Source: JAJFFW01 sp963922595 (lineage in GTDB: Bacteria > Pseudomonadota > Alphaproteobacteria > Caulobacterales > Parvularculaceae). From it: a stretch of 64,000 bases of DNA. Below, piece after piece: positions 8,795 to 18,225 of the stretch (position 1 is the stretch's first letter; each line of letters begins with the position of its first letter). The notes under the pieces are model-generated. The model ran no database searches, was not told where the DNA came from, and was given only the letters and a program-made list of their open reading frames with translations. Where the stretch lies: NCBI GenBank assembly GCA_963922595.1, contig CAWUIM010000003.1, positions 39,374-103,373 of the forward strand, written 5' to 3'. A program made the position numbers and the translations under genes.

Positions 8795-9463
8795 ATGAAA
8801 ATTGCATTCGTTCTTTATCCGGACGTAACGCAGCTCGATTTTACAGGCCCATTGCAGGTATTGAGCCGTTTGCCGGAGGCGGAAATTCATCTCGTCGCAG
8901 GCGCGCTGGAGCCGTTGCCAACCGATTCAGTGTTATCGCTTAATCCGACGGTTACATTCGATGAATGCCAGCAGGCCGATATTATATGCGTGCCCGGCGG
9001 CTTTGGCACGGAACAAGCGATCGCTGACAAGGCGCTTATTGGATTTTTGCGCCAGCAAGCGCCCGGCGCGCAATATGTCACGTCGGTCTGTACGGGCGCC
9101 TTCATTCTGGGGGCTGCTGGCCTCTTGGAAGGGAAGAAAGCGACGACGCACTGGGCCTATCATGACGCTTTGTCACTTGTCGGGGCGATACCCACCAGGG
9201 GCCGTGTCGTGCGGGACGGGAATATTTTCACGGGCGGCGGCGTCACGGCGGGGATCGACTTCGCCCTGACGCTCGTCAGTGAGATCGCCGGCCCGGAATG
9301 GGCGCAGTCAATCCAGCTTGGAATTGAATATGATCCTGGCCCGCCCTACGACGCGGGCGCTCCCGAACGAGCGCCTGAACAAGTCGCTAAACGCCTCAAT
9401 GCATTTTACGGCGCGCGCATGGCGCAATTCACAAGGAGTCTCGAGGCGGTGATGGCGCCTTAA
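8795..9463 (+). CDS. DJ-1/PfpI family protein (isonitrile-hydratase-like)
   Basis: 222-residue class-I glutamine-amidotransferase-like protein of the DJ-1/PfpI superfamily. It begins MKIAFVLYPDVTQLDFTGP, typical of the isonitrile hydratase/ThiJ branch, and has the nucleophile elbow VCTGAF with Cys near residue 101 and the TTHWAYHDAL segment after it. It starts 6 bases downstream of the thiolase stop and is probably the last gene of that operon. Its 3' end runs 35 bases into the convergent adenine deaminase gene. The substrate is unknown; isonitrile hydration is only one activity of this branch. Confidence 0.85.
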   Translation: MKIAFVLYPDVTQLDFTGPLQVLSRLPEAEIHLVAGALEPLPTDSVLSLNPTVTFDECQQADIICVPGGFGTEQAIADKALIGFLRQQAPGAQYVTSVCTGAFILGAAGLLEGKKATTHWAYHDALSLVGAIPTRGRVVRDGNIFTGGGVTAGIDFALTLVSEIAGPEWAQSIQLGIEYDPGPPYDAGAPERAPEQVAKRLNAFYGARMAQFTRSLEAVMAP

Positions 9464-10466
9464 CAGCCTTTATTGCGGCGAGATGAGCAACGATCTCGCT
9501 TTCGCTCAGGAATGACCCGCGGAAGCTATTCTCCGCCAGGCAGCGAATATCATCGGCGGTCAACGGTAATGCGTCGATCACCGCTGTAAAATTATCATTC
9601 ATGTAGCCGCCGAAATAAGATGGGTCGTCGGAATTCACGGTGGCGTTCAAGTCAAGGTCGAGCATGCGCTTTAACGGGTGTGCGCGCATGTCGTCGACAA
9701 CGCAAAGCTTCAGATTTGAGAGCGGACACACGGTGAGCGTCATTCCTTCACTCTTCAAACGCTCGATCAGCGCCGCGTCCTCAAGCGAGCGATTGCCGTG
9801 ATCTAGGCGGTCGATATGCAGGAGATCGAGCGCTTCACGTACATAGTCAGGCGGACCTTCCTCGCCGGCATGCGCCACAAGCTTCAACCCTTCTGATTTC
9901 GCCGCAGCGAACACGCGCGCAAATTTTGAGGGAGGGTGTCCCACCTCAGATGAATCAAGGCCCACGCCCGCAATTTGGTCAAGCCACGGTTCGGCCTCAG
10001 CAAAGGTTGCAAAGGCGTCTTCCTCACTGAGATGTCTCAAAAAACACATGATTAGTTTTGTCGTCATGCCAAATTGAGCTTTGGCGAGACCGAACGCCGT
10101 TAAGATGCCTTTGATCGCCACATCAAACGAAATGCCGCGTTCGGTGTGCCCCTGTGGATCAAAGAAAATCTCCGTATGCCGTACATTGTCCGCACGCGCC
10201 CGGTTTAGATACGCCATCGTCAAGTCAAAGAAATCCTCCTCTGTCTGCAGGACGCTCATTCCTTGATAGTAAATGTCGAGGAAATCCTGCAGGTTCGTGA
10301 AGTTATACGCCGCGCGCACCTCTTCGACAGAATTGAACGGCAGCTCAATTTTATTGCGCGCCGCGAGCTTGACCATCAATTCCGGTTCAAGACTTCCTTC
10401 AATATGGAGATGGAGTTCCGCCTTGGGCAGCGCGGCGGCGTACGCAGTGAGTTCGGATTTCGTCAT
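9429..10466 (-). CDS. adenine deaminase (adenosine deaminase superfamily)
   Basis: Zinc-dependent amidohydrolase of 345 residues, deaminating adenine to hypoxanthine for purine salvage. Metal ligands are His19/His21 in ELHLHIEGSLEPE, His in HAGEEGPP, and Asp in NSDDPSYFGGY; LDHGN and CPLSNLKL are also present. The segment GLDSSEVGHPPSKF and the FFDPQGHTERGI block match the adenine-deaminase branch (as in Pseudomonas and yeast Aah1) better than adenosine deaminase. The start follows the DUF418 gene by 7 bases, so the two are probably co-transcribed. The last 35 bases overlap the convergent PfpI gene. Confidence 0.88.
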   Translation of the reverse strand: MTKSELTAYAAALPKAELHLHIEGSLEPELMVKLAARNKIELPFNSVEEVRAAYNFTNLQDFLDIYYQGMSVLQTEEDFFDLTMAYLNRARADNVRHTEIFFDPQGHTERGISFDVAIKGILTAFGLAKAQFGMTTKLIMCFLRHLSEEDAFATFAEAEPWLDQIAGVGLDSSEVGHPPSKFARVFAAAKSEGLKLVAHAGEEGPPDYVREALDLLHIDRLDHGNRSLEDAALIERLKSEGMTLTVCPLSNLKLCVVDDMRAHPLKRMLDLDLNATVNSDDPSYFGGYMNDNFTAVIDALPLTADDIRCLAENSFRGSFLSESEIVAHLAAIKAVKAPSPPRDSL

Positions 10467-10473
10467 TTCTGAC

Positions 10474-11700
10474 TTATTTCAGAAAAGGCTGCGCCTTGCC
10501 ATAGGTGAGCGTGCGCCAGATCCACTCCGCCGGCCCAAAACGAAAGGCGGCGAGCCAAAGTGGCGACCAGATCAAGAGAACCACCCAAACGCCTGCGACG
10601 ACGCCGGCGAGTTGCGCCGCGCTCATGGCGCCGATTTGCGCAAGGCCCGGCGGACCATAAAAAATCCCAACGCCGATAAGCGTCGACAGCAAGTAATTCG
10701 ACAACGCCATGCGTCCGGCTGCGGCAAATGGTACGCGCGCCCAACGCAGAATATCCAAGTTGCAGGCCGCCATCACTAGAGCGGCGTACCCGAACGCCTG
10801 AAGAAGGCTCGCCCAGTATAAGGCGGCCTGACCGGGGAAGGATGCGGTCATCTCGAAGTCCGCGCCTATCGAATGTGTCGCCGCCCAGTAAGATCCGAAG
10901 AACCCCAGCACCGTCGCTAAAAGACTAACACCGATATAGGCCGGCTGGGTCCAGCGAAGCGTCAGAAATCCGGTTTTGTAGAGCGCCATGCCGATCATCA
11001 TCAGCCCGATTGTACGCGGGGCGAGAAAGACGCCCTGGACCATCTGCGCCAGGAAGGATTGCTCAATCGTGGATGGCAAACGATCGAGAAATCCGCTCCG
11101 GTATGTTGCAATGATCTCGGCGACTTTTTCAGGCGGCGGGGCCCACATTTCCGCATTCATTTCGGCGAGCTCCTCTGCCGACATAAATTGCAGGCCCCAA
11201 TCCTGGAGAAAAAACAGGCCAAAGTTCAGGGTAATGAGAATTGCGCCTACAAGGAGTAATTTTGATGAGCGCCAAACCCGCGCGCCTGATACCAGTAACC
11301 CTGCGAGGGCGTAGGGTGCAAGAATATCGCCGAACCAAAGAAAGTAGCAGTGCGCCATTCCAATCAGGAAAAGCCAGAGCATACGGGAGCGGTGCAACCT
11401 TTGGCGCGCGCTTGGCGATTCTTCGCCAAGCATCAGAATAATCCCCGCCCCAAATAAAACTGAGAAAAGCGTGATGAATTTAAATTGAAAAAGACTGGTC
11501 GACACCGTCCACCAGAAGGCGGCGTTGTCGTCAAAAAAACCCGGAACCGCCGTCGGATTTGACAGGGCGAACCATGGCAAGCCGAAGCCGATAATATTGA
11601 CGGCGAAGATACCGAGGATGGCCACACCGCGCAGGACGTCGAGCGACTCGATTCTTTCGTGCGCGGGAGCCGCTGAGAGGTCCCCGGTCCAATTGCTCAT
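10474..11700 (-). CDS. DUF418 family multi-pass membrane protein
   Basis: 408-residue inner-membrane protein with about ten hydrophobic segments. The N-terminal ERIESLDVLRGVAILGIF is the hallmark of the YeiB/DUF418 group, related to acyltransferase-3/HGSNAT membrane proteins. The C-terminal DUF418 part holds the conserved AAGRMALSNYLLST stretch and ends in GPAEWIWRTLTYG. The function of the family is not established; a membrane acyl-transfer or transport role is a guess. It is the first gene of a two-gene minus-strand unit with adenine deaminase. Confidence 0.85.
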   Translation of the reverse strand: MSNWTGDLSAAPAHERIESLDVLRGVAILGIFAVNIIGFGLPWFALSNPTAVPGFFDDNAAFWWTVSTSLFQFKFITLFSVLFGAGIILMLGEESPSARQRLHRSRMLWLFLIGMAHCYFLWFGDILAPYALAGLLVSGARVWRSSKLLLVGAILITLNFGLFFLQDWGLQFMSAEELAEMNAEMWAPPPEKVAEIIATYRSGFLDRLPSTIEQSFLAQMVQGVFLAPRTIGLMMIGMALYKTGFLTLRWTQPAYIGVSLLATVLGFFGSYWAATHSIGADFEMTASFPGQAALYWASLLQAFGYAALVMAACNLDILRWARVPFAAAGRMALSNYLLSTLIGVGIFYGPPGLAQIGAMSAAQLAGVVAGVWVVLLIWSPLWLAAFRFGPAEWIWRTLTYGKAQPFLK

Positions 11701-11869
11701 TGTTCCGCCAGTCGGGCGCTACGAGGTGTCGCGATATTATGCATTGTGTTTTCTGAGGCAAATTTTTCGCTAATCAGGCAAACACATGAGTATATCAAGT
11801 TGCTGCTGAAACCTGCAGTAATGGTAAACCAGTTGCCGCCGTTAAGCCAAGTATTGGACCATTGGGCCA

Positions 11870-13591
11870 TCAGAACAACCACTGTTCCTTGAAGGTAACG
11901 CCCTTGGCAGATTTAAACTTCGGGACGCCGTTTGATTTCCCGATTTTGAACGCCGCTTTTTTGAAGCCGTTATAAGAGGGCGTTTCGATTGTATCGACGG
12001 CCATGAATTCCGCGTTGACGGCGTCTGGCGTTACGTCCACGGAAATGTATCCGTGATTTTCGCCAGATAAGTAGCGCACGGATTTATTTTCCTGATTTGT
12101 CAAAAGTGCATACTCAGCGCCCTTACCGCCGAGAAATTCTTTTCTGTATGGTGAAGGCGAGGTGACCGAATTCACGCCAAGCTCAACGCCCATGTTCGCG
12201 CCGTCGCGCGCTTTGAGGTCGTTGGCCCACCAGGTGTGCGTGTCGCCAGTGAGAACGACGACGCCGTCAGCGCCAGTTTCGCGCACCAGATCGTAAAAGC
12301 GTTCCCGCGCCGCGGGGTAGCCGTCCCAGGCGTCGAGGTTTGTCGGTAAACCAAGTTTGGAGAATTCAATGAAAGCGCGCGCCTGGTCCCATTGCTTTTC
12401 TAAAGCGACAATATCTTCTTCCGTCACATGGGGCGTTAGATCGGGCGCGATCACTTCAGCCATAATGATCTGGTTGGCGATCAATCGCCATGGCTGCTCG
12501 GCATGGACGGAATTGCGTAACGTATCTCCGATGAAATCAAGCTGCGCGCGTCCAAGCATCTCACGCGACTGATCATAAAGAATGTTATCGCGAAAGTTCG
12601 CTACATCATCAGCCGATTGCAACGTTGGCGTCACTTCTGAGTATTCAAACTGCCGCGACCGCGCCATGAGCCGTGTTTCAATAGCGGTTAGCGTCAGGAG
12701 ATCACCGTAGCTATAGGCGCGAAACAAGCTCTCAGGCGCCGCGCCGGCGCGCGGGTCGCGCACTGGCATCCACTCATAATAAGCCTGAAGCGCCGCCCGC
12801 TTGCGCGCGGCCCAGTCGCCTTCAGATGTCGATTGATGATTTTGCGCGCCGTCTTTCCACGAATTATTCGTGGTCTCGTGGTCGTCCCAGATTGCGATCA
12901 ATGGATGCGCCGCATGCATGGCCTGCGCGGAAGGGTCGGCTTTGTATTGCGCGTGGCGGCGCCGGTAATCGTCGAGATTGACAATTTCGCGCGGCGGGTC
13001 GTGCGGTCGGCCCAGTTGTTCCCCGGCCTCGCCGCCATATCCGTCGGGTCCATACTCATAGATATAGTCGCCAAGGTGGATGACCGCGTCCAGGTCGTCG
13101 CGCCGTGCGATCAGATCATAGACGTTAAAGTACCCGAACGGGAAATTCGAACAGGAGACAACGGCGAAGCGCGCGCGTTGCGTTTCGCCCTTCGGCAATG
13201 TCCGTGTGCGCCCTGTCGATGAAATGGCTCCGGCGGCTTTGAAGCGATAGAAGTAAGATTTTCCGGGCTCCAGAGCGGATGCGACTTCCTTAACTGTCCA
13301 GTCACGTGCAGCTGAGGTCGTCCCTGCGCCGCGTCCGGCCACTTCCGCGAAATCGGGCGTTTCCGCGATTTCCCATTCATAGGATGCGCCGGCGCCGTCC
13401 AGCTCCGAAAGCCTTGTCCACAAAACAACCGATGTATGATCCGGGTCGCCGCTGGCGACGCCATGGGCGAAAACGCCGTCGGCTTTCACCGAAGCTGCCG
13501 TGTACGGCGTCATTTTTGGCGCGCCAGTGCAGGATGCCGCTCCGGCGGCAAGCCCGGCCGTCAAGGCCGTGCGGCGTGTGATCGTCTTCAT
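11870..13591 (-). CDS. phoD: alkaline phosphatase D (PhoD), Tat-exported
   Basis: 573-residue PhoD-type metallophosphoesterase releasing phosphate from mono- and diesters outside the cytoplasm. The N-terminus KTITRRTALTAGLAAGA is a twin-arginine signal, followed by a Cys at residue 21 that could be lipidated. A PhoD N-terminal domain (HGVASGDPDHTSVVLWTRL) precedes the catalytic domain, with metal motifs FAVVSCSNF (Cys), HLGDYIYEYG, WDDHETTNNSW and GDTHTWWAND. AAGGA lies 9 bases before the ATG. It is divergent from the amidohydrolase pair across 172 bp. No clear Pho box was found there by eye. Confidence 0.93.
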   Translation of the reverse strand: MKTITRRTALTAGLAAGAASCTGAPKMTPYTAASVKADGVFAHGVASGDPDHTSVVLWTRLSELDGAGASYEWEIAETPDFAEVAGRGAGTTSAARDWTVKEVASALEPGKSYFYRFKAAGAISSTGRTRTLPKGETQRARFAVVSCSNFPFGYFNVYDLIARRDDLDAVIHLGDYIYEYGPDGYGGEAGEQLGRPHDPPREIVNLDDYRRRHAQYKADPSAQAMHAAHPLIAIWDDHETTNNSWKDGAQNHQSTSEGDWAARKRAALQAYYEWMPVRDPRAGAAPESLFRAYSYGDLLTLTAIETRLMARSRQFEYSEVTPTLQSADDVANFRDNILYDQSREMLGRAQLDFIGDTLRNSVHAEQPWRLIANQIIMAEVIAPDLTPHVTEEDIVALEKQWDQARAFIEFSKLGLPTNLDAWDGYPAARERFYDLVRETGADGVVVLTGDTHTWWANDLKARDGANMGVELGVNSVTSPSPYRKEFLGGKGAEYALLTNQENKSVRYLSGENHGYISVDVTPDAVNAEFMAVDTIETPSYNGFKKAAFKIGKSNGVPKFKSAKGVTFKEQWLF

Positions 13592-13763
13592 GATTGCAAT
13601 CCTTCCCCGAATTTCGCGTCCAGCATGGCCCGTATCATCAATTTTTGCACCCGTCTCAGTCAGTTGACCATCGCGGGGCTTTTCCGTCTCAGAAAATTCA
13701 TTACGGTATTAGCAGAACACGGGCTTCACGCATATTTGCGCGCACCAATCTGGGGAAGAGAAA

Positions 13764-15251
13764 ATGAAACGATGGATGGTCTTGGCGTTGATCTTGTCGC
13801 TCGCAGCTTGCGGGTCGCCAGGGACGACGGCCGATGAAGAAGAGGCGACTTCGGGCGACAGTGCGGAAAGGTCGCCAGCGGCGGCGAAGTCAGGGCAGGA
13901 TGAGACGAAAGAAGCCGTCCGCCCGCCGCTTGATCCCTTTCCATCGACCTACACGCCATATCCGAGTGAGACCACAGTCATCACAAACGCTACGATCCTG
14001 ACCGGAACTGGCGAACAAATCGATGGCGGCTCACTTGTTATGGCGGAGGGTAAGATAAGCGCTATCGGACCGGACATCGCGCCGCCGCAGGGCGCGCAGA
14101 TCATTGATGCTGAAGGGAAATGGGTGACGCCTGGCGTCATCGACATCCATTCTCATCTGGGCGTTTACCCGTCGCCGGGCATGGCGTCGACGTCCGACGG
14201 CAATGAAGCGACAAGTCCGAATACGGCCCAGGTTTGGGCGGAGCATTCCGTGTGGCCGCAGGACCCGGGCTTTACCAGGGCGCTCGCCGGCGGGATTACG
14301 TCGTTGCAAATATTGCCAGGGTCAGCGAATTTATTCGGTGGACGAACCGTCACTCTCAAGAATACACCGTCGCGCACTGTGCAGGGAATGAAATTCCCGG
14401 GCGCGCCCTATGGGATTAAGATGGCGTGTGGTGAGAATCCCAAGCGCGTTTATGAAAATAGTGGCCCTGCAACGCGCATGGCGAATTTCGCGGGCTATCG
14501 CGCTGCATGGATAGAAGCGCAGGGCTACAAGAAGAAATGGGAAGACTACTGGTCGAAAATTGAAGAGGGCGGCGAAGATGCGGAGGGCGCCGAGCCGCCG
14601 TCACGTGACCTGAAACTCGAAACGCTTATGGGCGTTTTAAACGGCGACATCATCGTCAACATGCATTGTTATCGCGCCGATGAGATGGTGCAGGTGCTCG
14701 ATATGGCGAAAGAGTTTGAGTATCAGGTAACGGCGTTTCATCATGCGATCGAAGCATACAAGATCGCCGATTATCTTGCGGAAAATAAGGCCTGCGCCGC
14801 GGTATGGTCTGATTGGTGGGGCTTCAAACTGGAAGCTTACGACACAATTAGAGAGAACGCCGCCTTTGTGCACGCGCAGCCTGGCGGGTGCGCCATTATT
14901 CACTCAGACAGCGATAGCGGAATTCAGCGCCTTAATCAGGAAGCGGCGAAAGCAATGGCGGACGGACGCAATGCTGGTGTTGACGTATCCGAAAAAGAAG
15001 CGATTGCTTGGATCACTCTCAATCCTGCAAAAGCGATGGGCGTTAGTGATCAGACCGGTTCATTGGAGCCGGGTAAAATGGCGGACGTGGTGATCTGGAG
15101 CGGCAACCCGTTTTCCGTTTATGCGCAGGCGGAGCATGTTTTCATCGACGGTGCGCATTTATACGACCGCAGCGATCCGGCGCGGTCGCCGCGAATGGAT
15201 TTCGAGATCGGTCAGCAAGGCAACGCCTTCACAGGGGGAGCGGGTCAATGA
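13764..15251 (+). CDS. amidohydrolase lipoprotein with intact metal site
   Basis: 495-residue member of the imidazolonepropionase-like amidohydrolase group. The signal peptide MKRWMVLALILSLAACG has a lipobox with Cys16, so the enzyme should be lipid-anchored in the envelope; an acidic Ala/Glu linker follows. The metallohydrolase core shows HSHLG after the strand GVIDI, a Lys in GIKMACG (candidate carbamylated lysine), His in VNMHCYR, His in FHHAIE and Asp in IIHSDSDSG. Its last 4 bases overlap the start of the next gene (ATGA), indicating translational coupling. The substrate, perhaps a peptide or cyclic amide, is unknown. Confidence 0.88.
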   Translation: MKRWMVLALILSLAACGSPGTTADEEEATSGDSAERSPAAAKSGQDETKEAVRPPLDPFPSTYTPYPSETTVITNATILTGTGEQIDGGSLVMAEGKISAIGPDIAPPQGAQIIDAEGKWVTPGVIDIHSHLGVYPSPGMASTSDGNEATSPNTAQVWAEHSVWPQDPGFTRALAGGITSLQILPGSANLFGGRTVTLKNTPSRTVQGMKFPGAPYGIKMACGENPKRVYENSGPATRMANFAGYRAAWIEAQGYKKKWEDYWSKIEEGGEDAEGAEPPSRDLKLETLMGVLNGDIIVNMHCYRADEMVQVLDMAKEFEYQVTAFHHAIEAYKIADYLAENKACAAVWSDWWGFKLEAYDTIRENAAFVHAQPGGCAIIHSDSDSGIQRLNQEAAKAMADGRNAGVDVSEKEAIAWITLNPAKAMGVSDQTGSLEPGKMADVVIWSGNPFSVYAQAEHVFIDGAHLYDRSDPARSPRMDFEIGQQGNAFTGGAGQ

Positions 15252-16552
15252 AAATTTTACACAAGTTCGCCGCTGCTTTAACAGCTATCGTTGCGATTGG
15301 GTCCGCCGCCGACGCGCAGGTTTTTGTCATCCGCAATGCGCAAGTCCACACCATGGCCGGGGCGGGCATGATCAAAAACGGCGACGTCGTCATTCGAAAC
15401 GGCGAGATCGCTGCGGTCGGTCAAGACCTTGAAGCCCCCGAAGGCGCCACCGTGATCGACGCTAGCGGCCGCGTTGTGACGCCGGGCGTCATCGCGCCTT
15501 ACTCGAATATCGGTTTGACGGAGATCGGCCTTGATCGCGAGTCGAATGACGCAGGACCGCGCAGCGGCGAAGGATTTGAGCTGAGTGCTGCGCTTGACGC
15601 CGCGGACGCCTACAACCCCTCTTCAACGTTGCTCGCCGTCAATCGCGCTGGCGGCGTCACACGGGCGCTCGCCGCGCCTCAGGCGGGGGACAAAATGTTC
15701 GGCGGACAAGCGGCCGTGATCGATTTGTCCGGCCGGCCGCAATCCATCACAAAGCCGCGGGCGGCGCAGGTTGCGATTTTGGGATATGGCGGCGCGCGTC
15801 GCAACGGCGACACGCGGATGGGCGCCTGGGCGACGATGCGCGACACGCTCGACGAAGCGCGCACCTACGCCGCTAATCCGCGTGATTACTATCGCCGTAC
15901 GCGGGATGATCGGTTTGCTTTCAGCGACCTTGAAGCGCTGGCGGCGGTTTTGAACGGAGAACAAAAACTTTTTGTTGAGATTGACGGCGCGGCGGATCTT
16001 CGCCGGTTGATCCGTCTCAAGAGCGATTATGGTCTTGATGTCGTTATCGTCGGCGGCGCGGAAGCGTGGCGCGTTGCGCGCGAATTGGCGGCGGCGAGTA
16101 TCCCTGTGATTCTCGATCCGCTTTATAATTTGCCGGGCCAATTCGAAGAGATGGGCGCAACCCTTGAAAATGCGGCGCGCTTGAATGCGGCGGGCGTTAA
16201 GGTCGCCTTTTACAATCCGCCCGGCTTTGGCGGCCATAATCTTCGCGCACTGCCTCAATTAGCGGGCAATGCCGCGGCGAACGGGTTGCCAAGAGACGCT
16301 GCGCTGGCTGCATTGACAATTTACCCGGCGCAAATGCTCGGCGTCGACGCACGGTACGGCACGCTGGAGGTCGGAAAGGCGGCGGACGTTGTCATTTGGG
16401 ACGGGGACCCTCTCGAAGTGACCACGCGTCCGGCGACCGTCATCATCGACGGCCGCATCACCTCGCTCGAAAATCGACAGACGATGCTGCGGGATCGCTA
16501 CAAGGACCTTTCGCGCGGCGCTCTGCCTCATGCCTATCGCGGCGACGAATAG
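15248..16552 (+). CDS. amidohydrolase-fold pseudoenzyme, exported partner
   Basis: 434-residue amidohydrolase-fold protein with a cleavable signal peptide (about 23 residues, ending ADAQ). It aligns along its length with the upstream lipoprotein: the strand GVIAPYSNIGL replaces the HxH loop, VEIDGA replaces the metal-His strand, VGGAEA replaces the second His, and YNPPGF replaces the HSDSD segment. The composite-domain end KAADVVIWDGDPLE is kept. All metal ligands thus appear lost, so it is probably non-catalytic and pairs with the active protein. It starts within the stop of its partner (4-base overlap). Function as stabiliser or regulator is inferred. Confidence 0.85.
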   Translation: MKILHKFAAALTAIVAIGSAADAQVFVIRNAQVHTMAGAGMIKNGDVVIRNGEIAAVGQDLEAPEGATVIDASGRVVTPGVIAPYSNIGLTEIGLDRESNDAGPRSGEGFELSAALDAADAYNPSSTLLAVNRAGGVTRALAAPQAGDKMFGGQAAVIDLSGRPQSITKPRAAQVAILGYGGARRNGDTRMGAWATMRDTLDEARTYAANPRDYYRRTRDDRFAFSDLEALAAVLNGEQKLFVEIDGAADLRRLIRLKSDYGLDVVIVGGAEAWRVARELAAASIPVILDPLYNLPGQFEEMGATLENAARLNAAGVKVAFYNPPGFGGHNLRALPQLAGNAAANGLPRDAALAALTIYPAQMLGVDARYGTLEVGKAADVVIWDGDPLEVTTRPATVIIDGRITSLENRQTMLRDRYKDLSRGALPHAYRGDE

Positions 16553-16685
16553 GAGAATCGTCCATCTACGCGACTTCGTGCCAGTTTAAGCGATTAAATG
16601 CTGAATTTTATGCAATTCGTGGATTTATCCGCTAATTACGCTTGCTATTGAGGTCGCCTTCAGGCATTGCTGCAGCGTTCGAATT

Positions 16686-16719
16686 GCGGCGCTCCCTAGC
16701 GCCGCTTTCGTCTTATTTT
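16686..16719 (+). terminator. hairpin with T-rich tail between amidohydrolase genes and gltD
   Basis: An 8-bp perfect stem (GCGGCGCT pairing with AGCGCCGC) with the loop CCCT is followed by TTTCGTCTTATTTT. It lies 134 bases after the amidohydrolase stop and 52 bases before the gltD GTG in a 219-bp gap. It could end the amidohydrolase transcript, or act as an attenuator in the gltD leader if that promoter lies upstream. The rest of the gap shows no confident feature. Confidence 0.55.
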
Positions 16720-16771
16720 CAACGTTCAGTCTCATCCACGCAGAGACCTTTGATAAAGGAACCACGCCCCC

Positions 16772-18214
16772 GTGACGCCGGATCCGATGCTGAAATTTGT
16801 CGCCCGTGATCGCCAGACGCCTGACAAGCGGCCGGCCGATATCCGGCGTGAAGATTTTCAGGAAATCTATGCACGGTTTTCCGAAGAGCGCGCCGGGCTT
16901 CAGGCTGCGCGGTGTTCGCAATGCGGCGTTCCTTTTTGCCAGGACCATTGCCCATTAGGAAACAATATTCCCGACTGGTTGCGTCTTGTGGCGGAGGGCC
17001 GGCTGGACGAAGCTTATGCTGTTTCTTCGTCGACTAATAATATGCCAGAGATATGCGGTCGGATATGCCCGCAAGACCGTCTTTGCGAAGGCTCGTGCGT
17101 AATCGAGCAGTCCGGCCACGGAACAGTAACAATTGGCGCGGTTGAAGCGTACATCACGGACACGGCTTGGGAAAATGGGTGGATAACGCCTATTAAGCCG
17201 CAACGTGAGCGCGCGCAGTCGGTTGGTATCGTCGGCGCCGGCCCCGCGGGTCTCGCCGCGGCTGAGGAATTGCGCCGTTCCGGCTTTCAGGTGACGGTCT
17301 ATGATCGATATGATCGCGCTGGTGGACTGTTGATCTACGGCATTCCAAACTTCAAGCTCGACAAGAAGATCGTCGAGCGCCGCGTCGACCGTCTAAAGAG
17401 TTCCGGCGTAACGTTCCGATTGAATTTTGAACTTGGCCGTGACGAGACTCTCGCTGATCTTCGTAAACGTCATGACGCCGTTCTTATCGCGGTTGGCGTC
17501 TACAAGGGGCGCGAGCTAAATTGCCCTGGCGCTGACGATGACATTGCTGTCCCAGCGCTTGATTATCTGACGGCGTCGAATCGAAAAGGTCTCGGAGATG
17601 CTGTTTCCGCGTTCGATAGCGGAACCCTAAACGCCGCCGGCAAAAGGGTTGTCGTCATTGGCGGGGGCGATACGGCGATGGATTGCGTTCGCACGGCCGT
17701 CCGTCAGGGGGCGGCGTCTGTCGCCTGTTTGTATCGCAGGGACCGAGAGAATATGCCCGGTTCGGATCGGGAAGTTGCAAATGCGATCGAGGAAGGCGTC
17801 AATTTCAAATGGCTGTCTGCGCCGAAAGCAATTACGGCGAAAGGTGTCGTTGTTTCAAAGATGCGTCTTGGCTCTCCAGATATTTCTGGACGCCGGTCGC
17901 CAGAAGTAATTGAAGGCGAAGACAGTTATCTTGATGCGGATCTTGTGATAAAGGCGCTTGGATTTGGACCCCAAGACGCGGATCATCTCTTTGGTGAGCC
18001 AGCGTTAACGGTGACGGCCCGAGGCGCCCTTAAAGTCAATCCAGTGACGCTCGAAACCAGTGCGCCGTCCGTTTACGCAGCAGGTGATATTGTTCGCGGC
18101 GCATCGCTTGTCGTGTGGGCGATCCGCGACGGTCGCATCGCCGCCGCTTCGATCGCAACGCGACTCGAAAAAGCCGCCGCGGAAGCGCCGCAGTCCCTGG
18201 CCGCCGCTGAGTAA
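16772..18214 (+). CDS. gltD: glutamate synthase small subunit (NADPH-dependent)
   Basis: 480-residue beta subunit of glutamate synthase; it takes electrons from NADPH through FAD to iron-sulfur clusters and feeds the large subunit. The N-terminal ferredoxin-like part has CSQCGVPFCQDHCP near 49-62 and ICGRICPQDRLCEGSC near 94-109. The FAD loop GIVGAGPAGLAAAEEL and the NADPH loop VIGGGDTAMDC follow, and the C-terminus has YAAGDIVRGASLVVWAI. It begins with GTG at 16772, chosen for AAAGGA 11 bases upstream; an ATG five codons later lacks a site. Gene order is unusual: gltD comes first, with a VOC gene before gltB. Confidence 0.95.
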   Translation: MTPDPMLKFVARDRQTPDKRPADIRREDFQEIYARFSEERAGLQAARCSQCGVPFCQDHCPLGNNIPDWLRLVAEGRLDEAYAVSSSTNNMPEICGRICPQDRLCEGSCVIEQSGHGTVTIGAVEAYITDTAWENGWITPIKPQRERAQSVGIVGAGPAGLAAAEELRRSGFQVTVYDRYDRAGGLLIYGIPNFKLDKKIVERRVDRLKSSGVTFRLNFELGRDETLADLRKRHDAVLIAVGVYKGRELNCPGADDDIAVPALDYLTASNRKGLGDAVSAFDSGTLNAAGKRVVVIGGGDTAMDCVRTAVRQGAASVACLYRRDRENMPGSDREVANAIEEGVNFKWLSAPKAITAKGVVVSKMRLGSPDISGRRSPEVIEGEDSYLDADLVIKALGFGPQDADHLFGEPALTVTARGALKVNPVTLETSAPSVYAAGDIVRGASLVVWAIRDGRIAAASIATRLEKAAAEAPQSLAAAE

Positions 18215-18225
18215 CGGGGGCATTG

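Noticed and set aside
11697..11882. 61-codon minus-strand frame between phoD and the DUF418 gene
   Set aside because: Overlaps the phoD 3' end and the start of the DUF418 gene and lacks a ribosome site; more likely the DUF418 leader.
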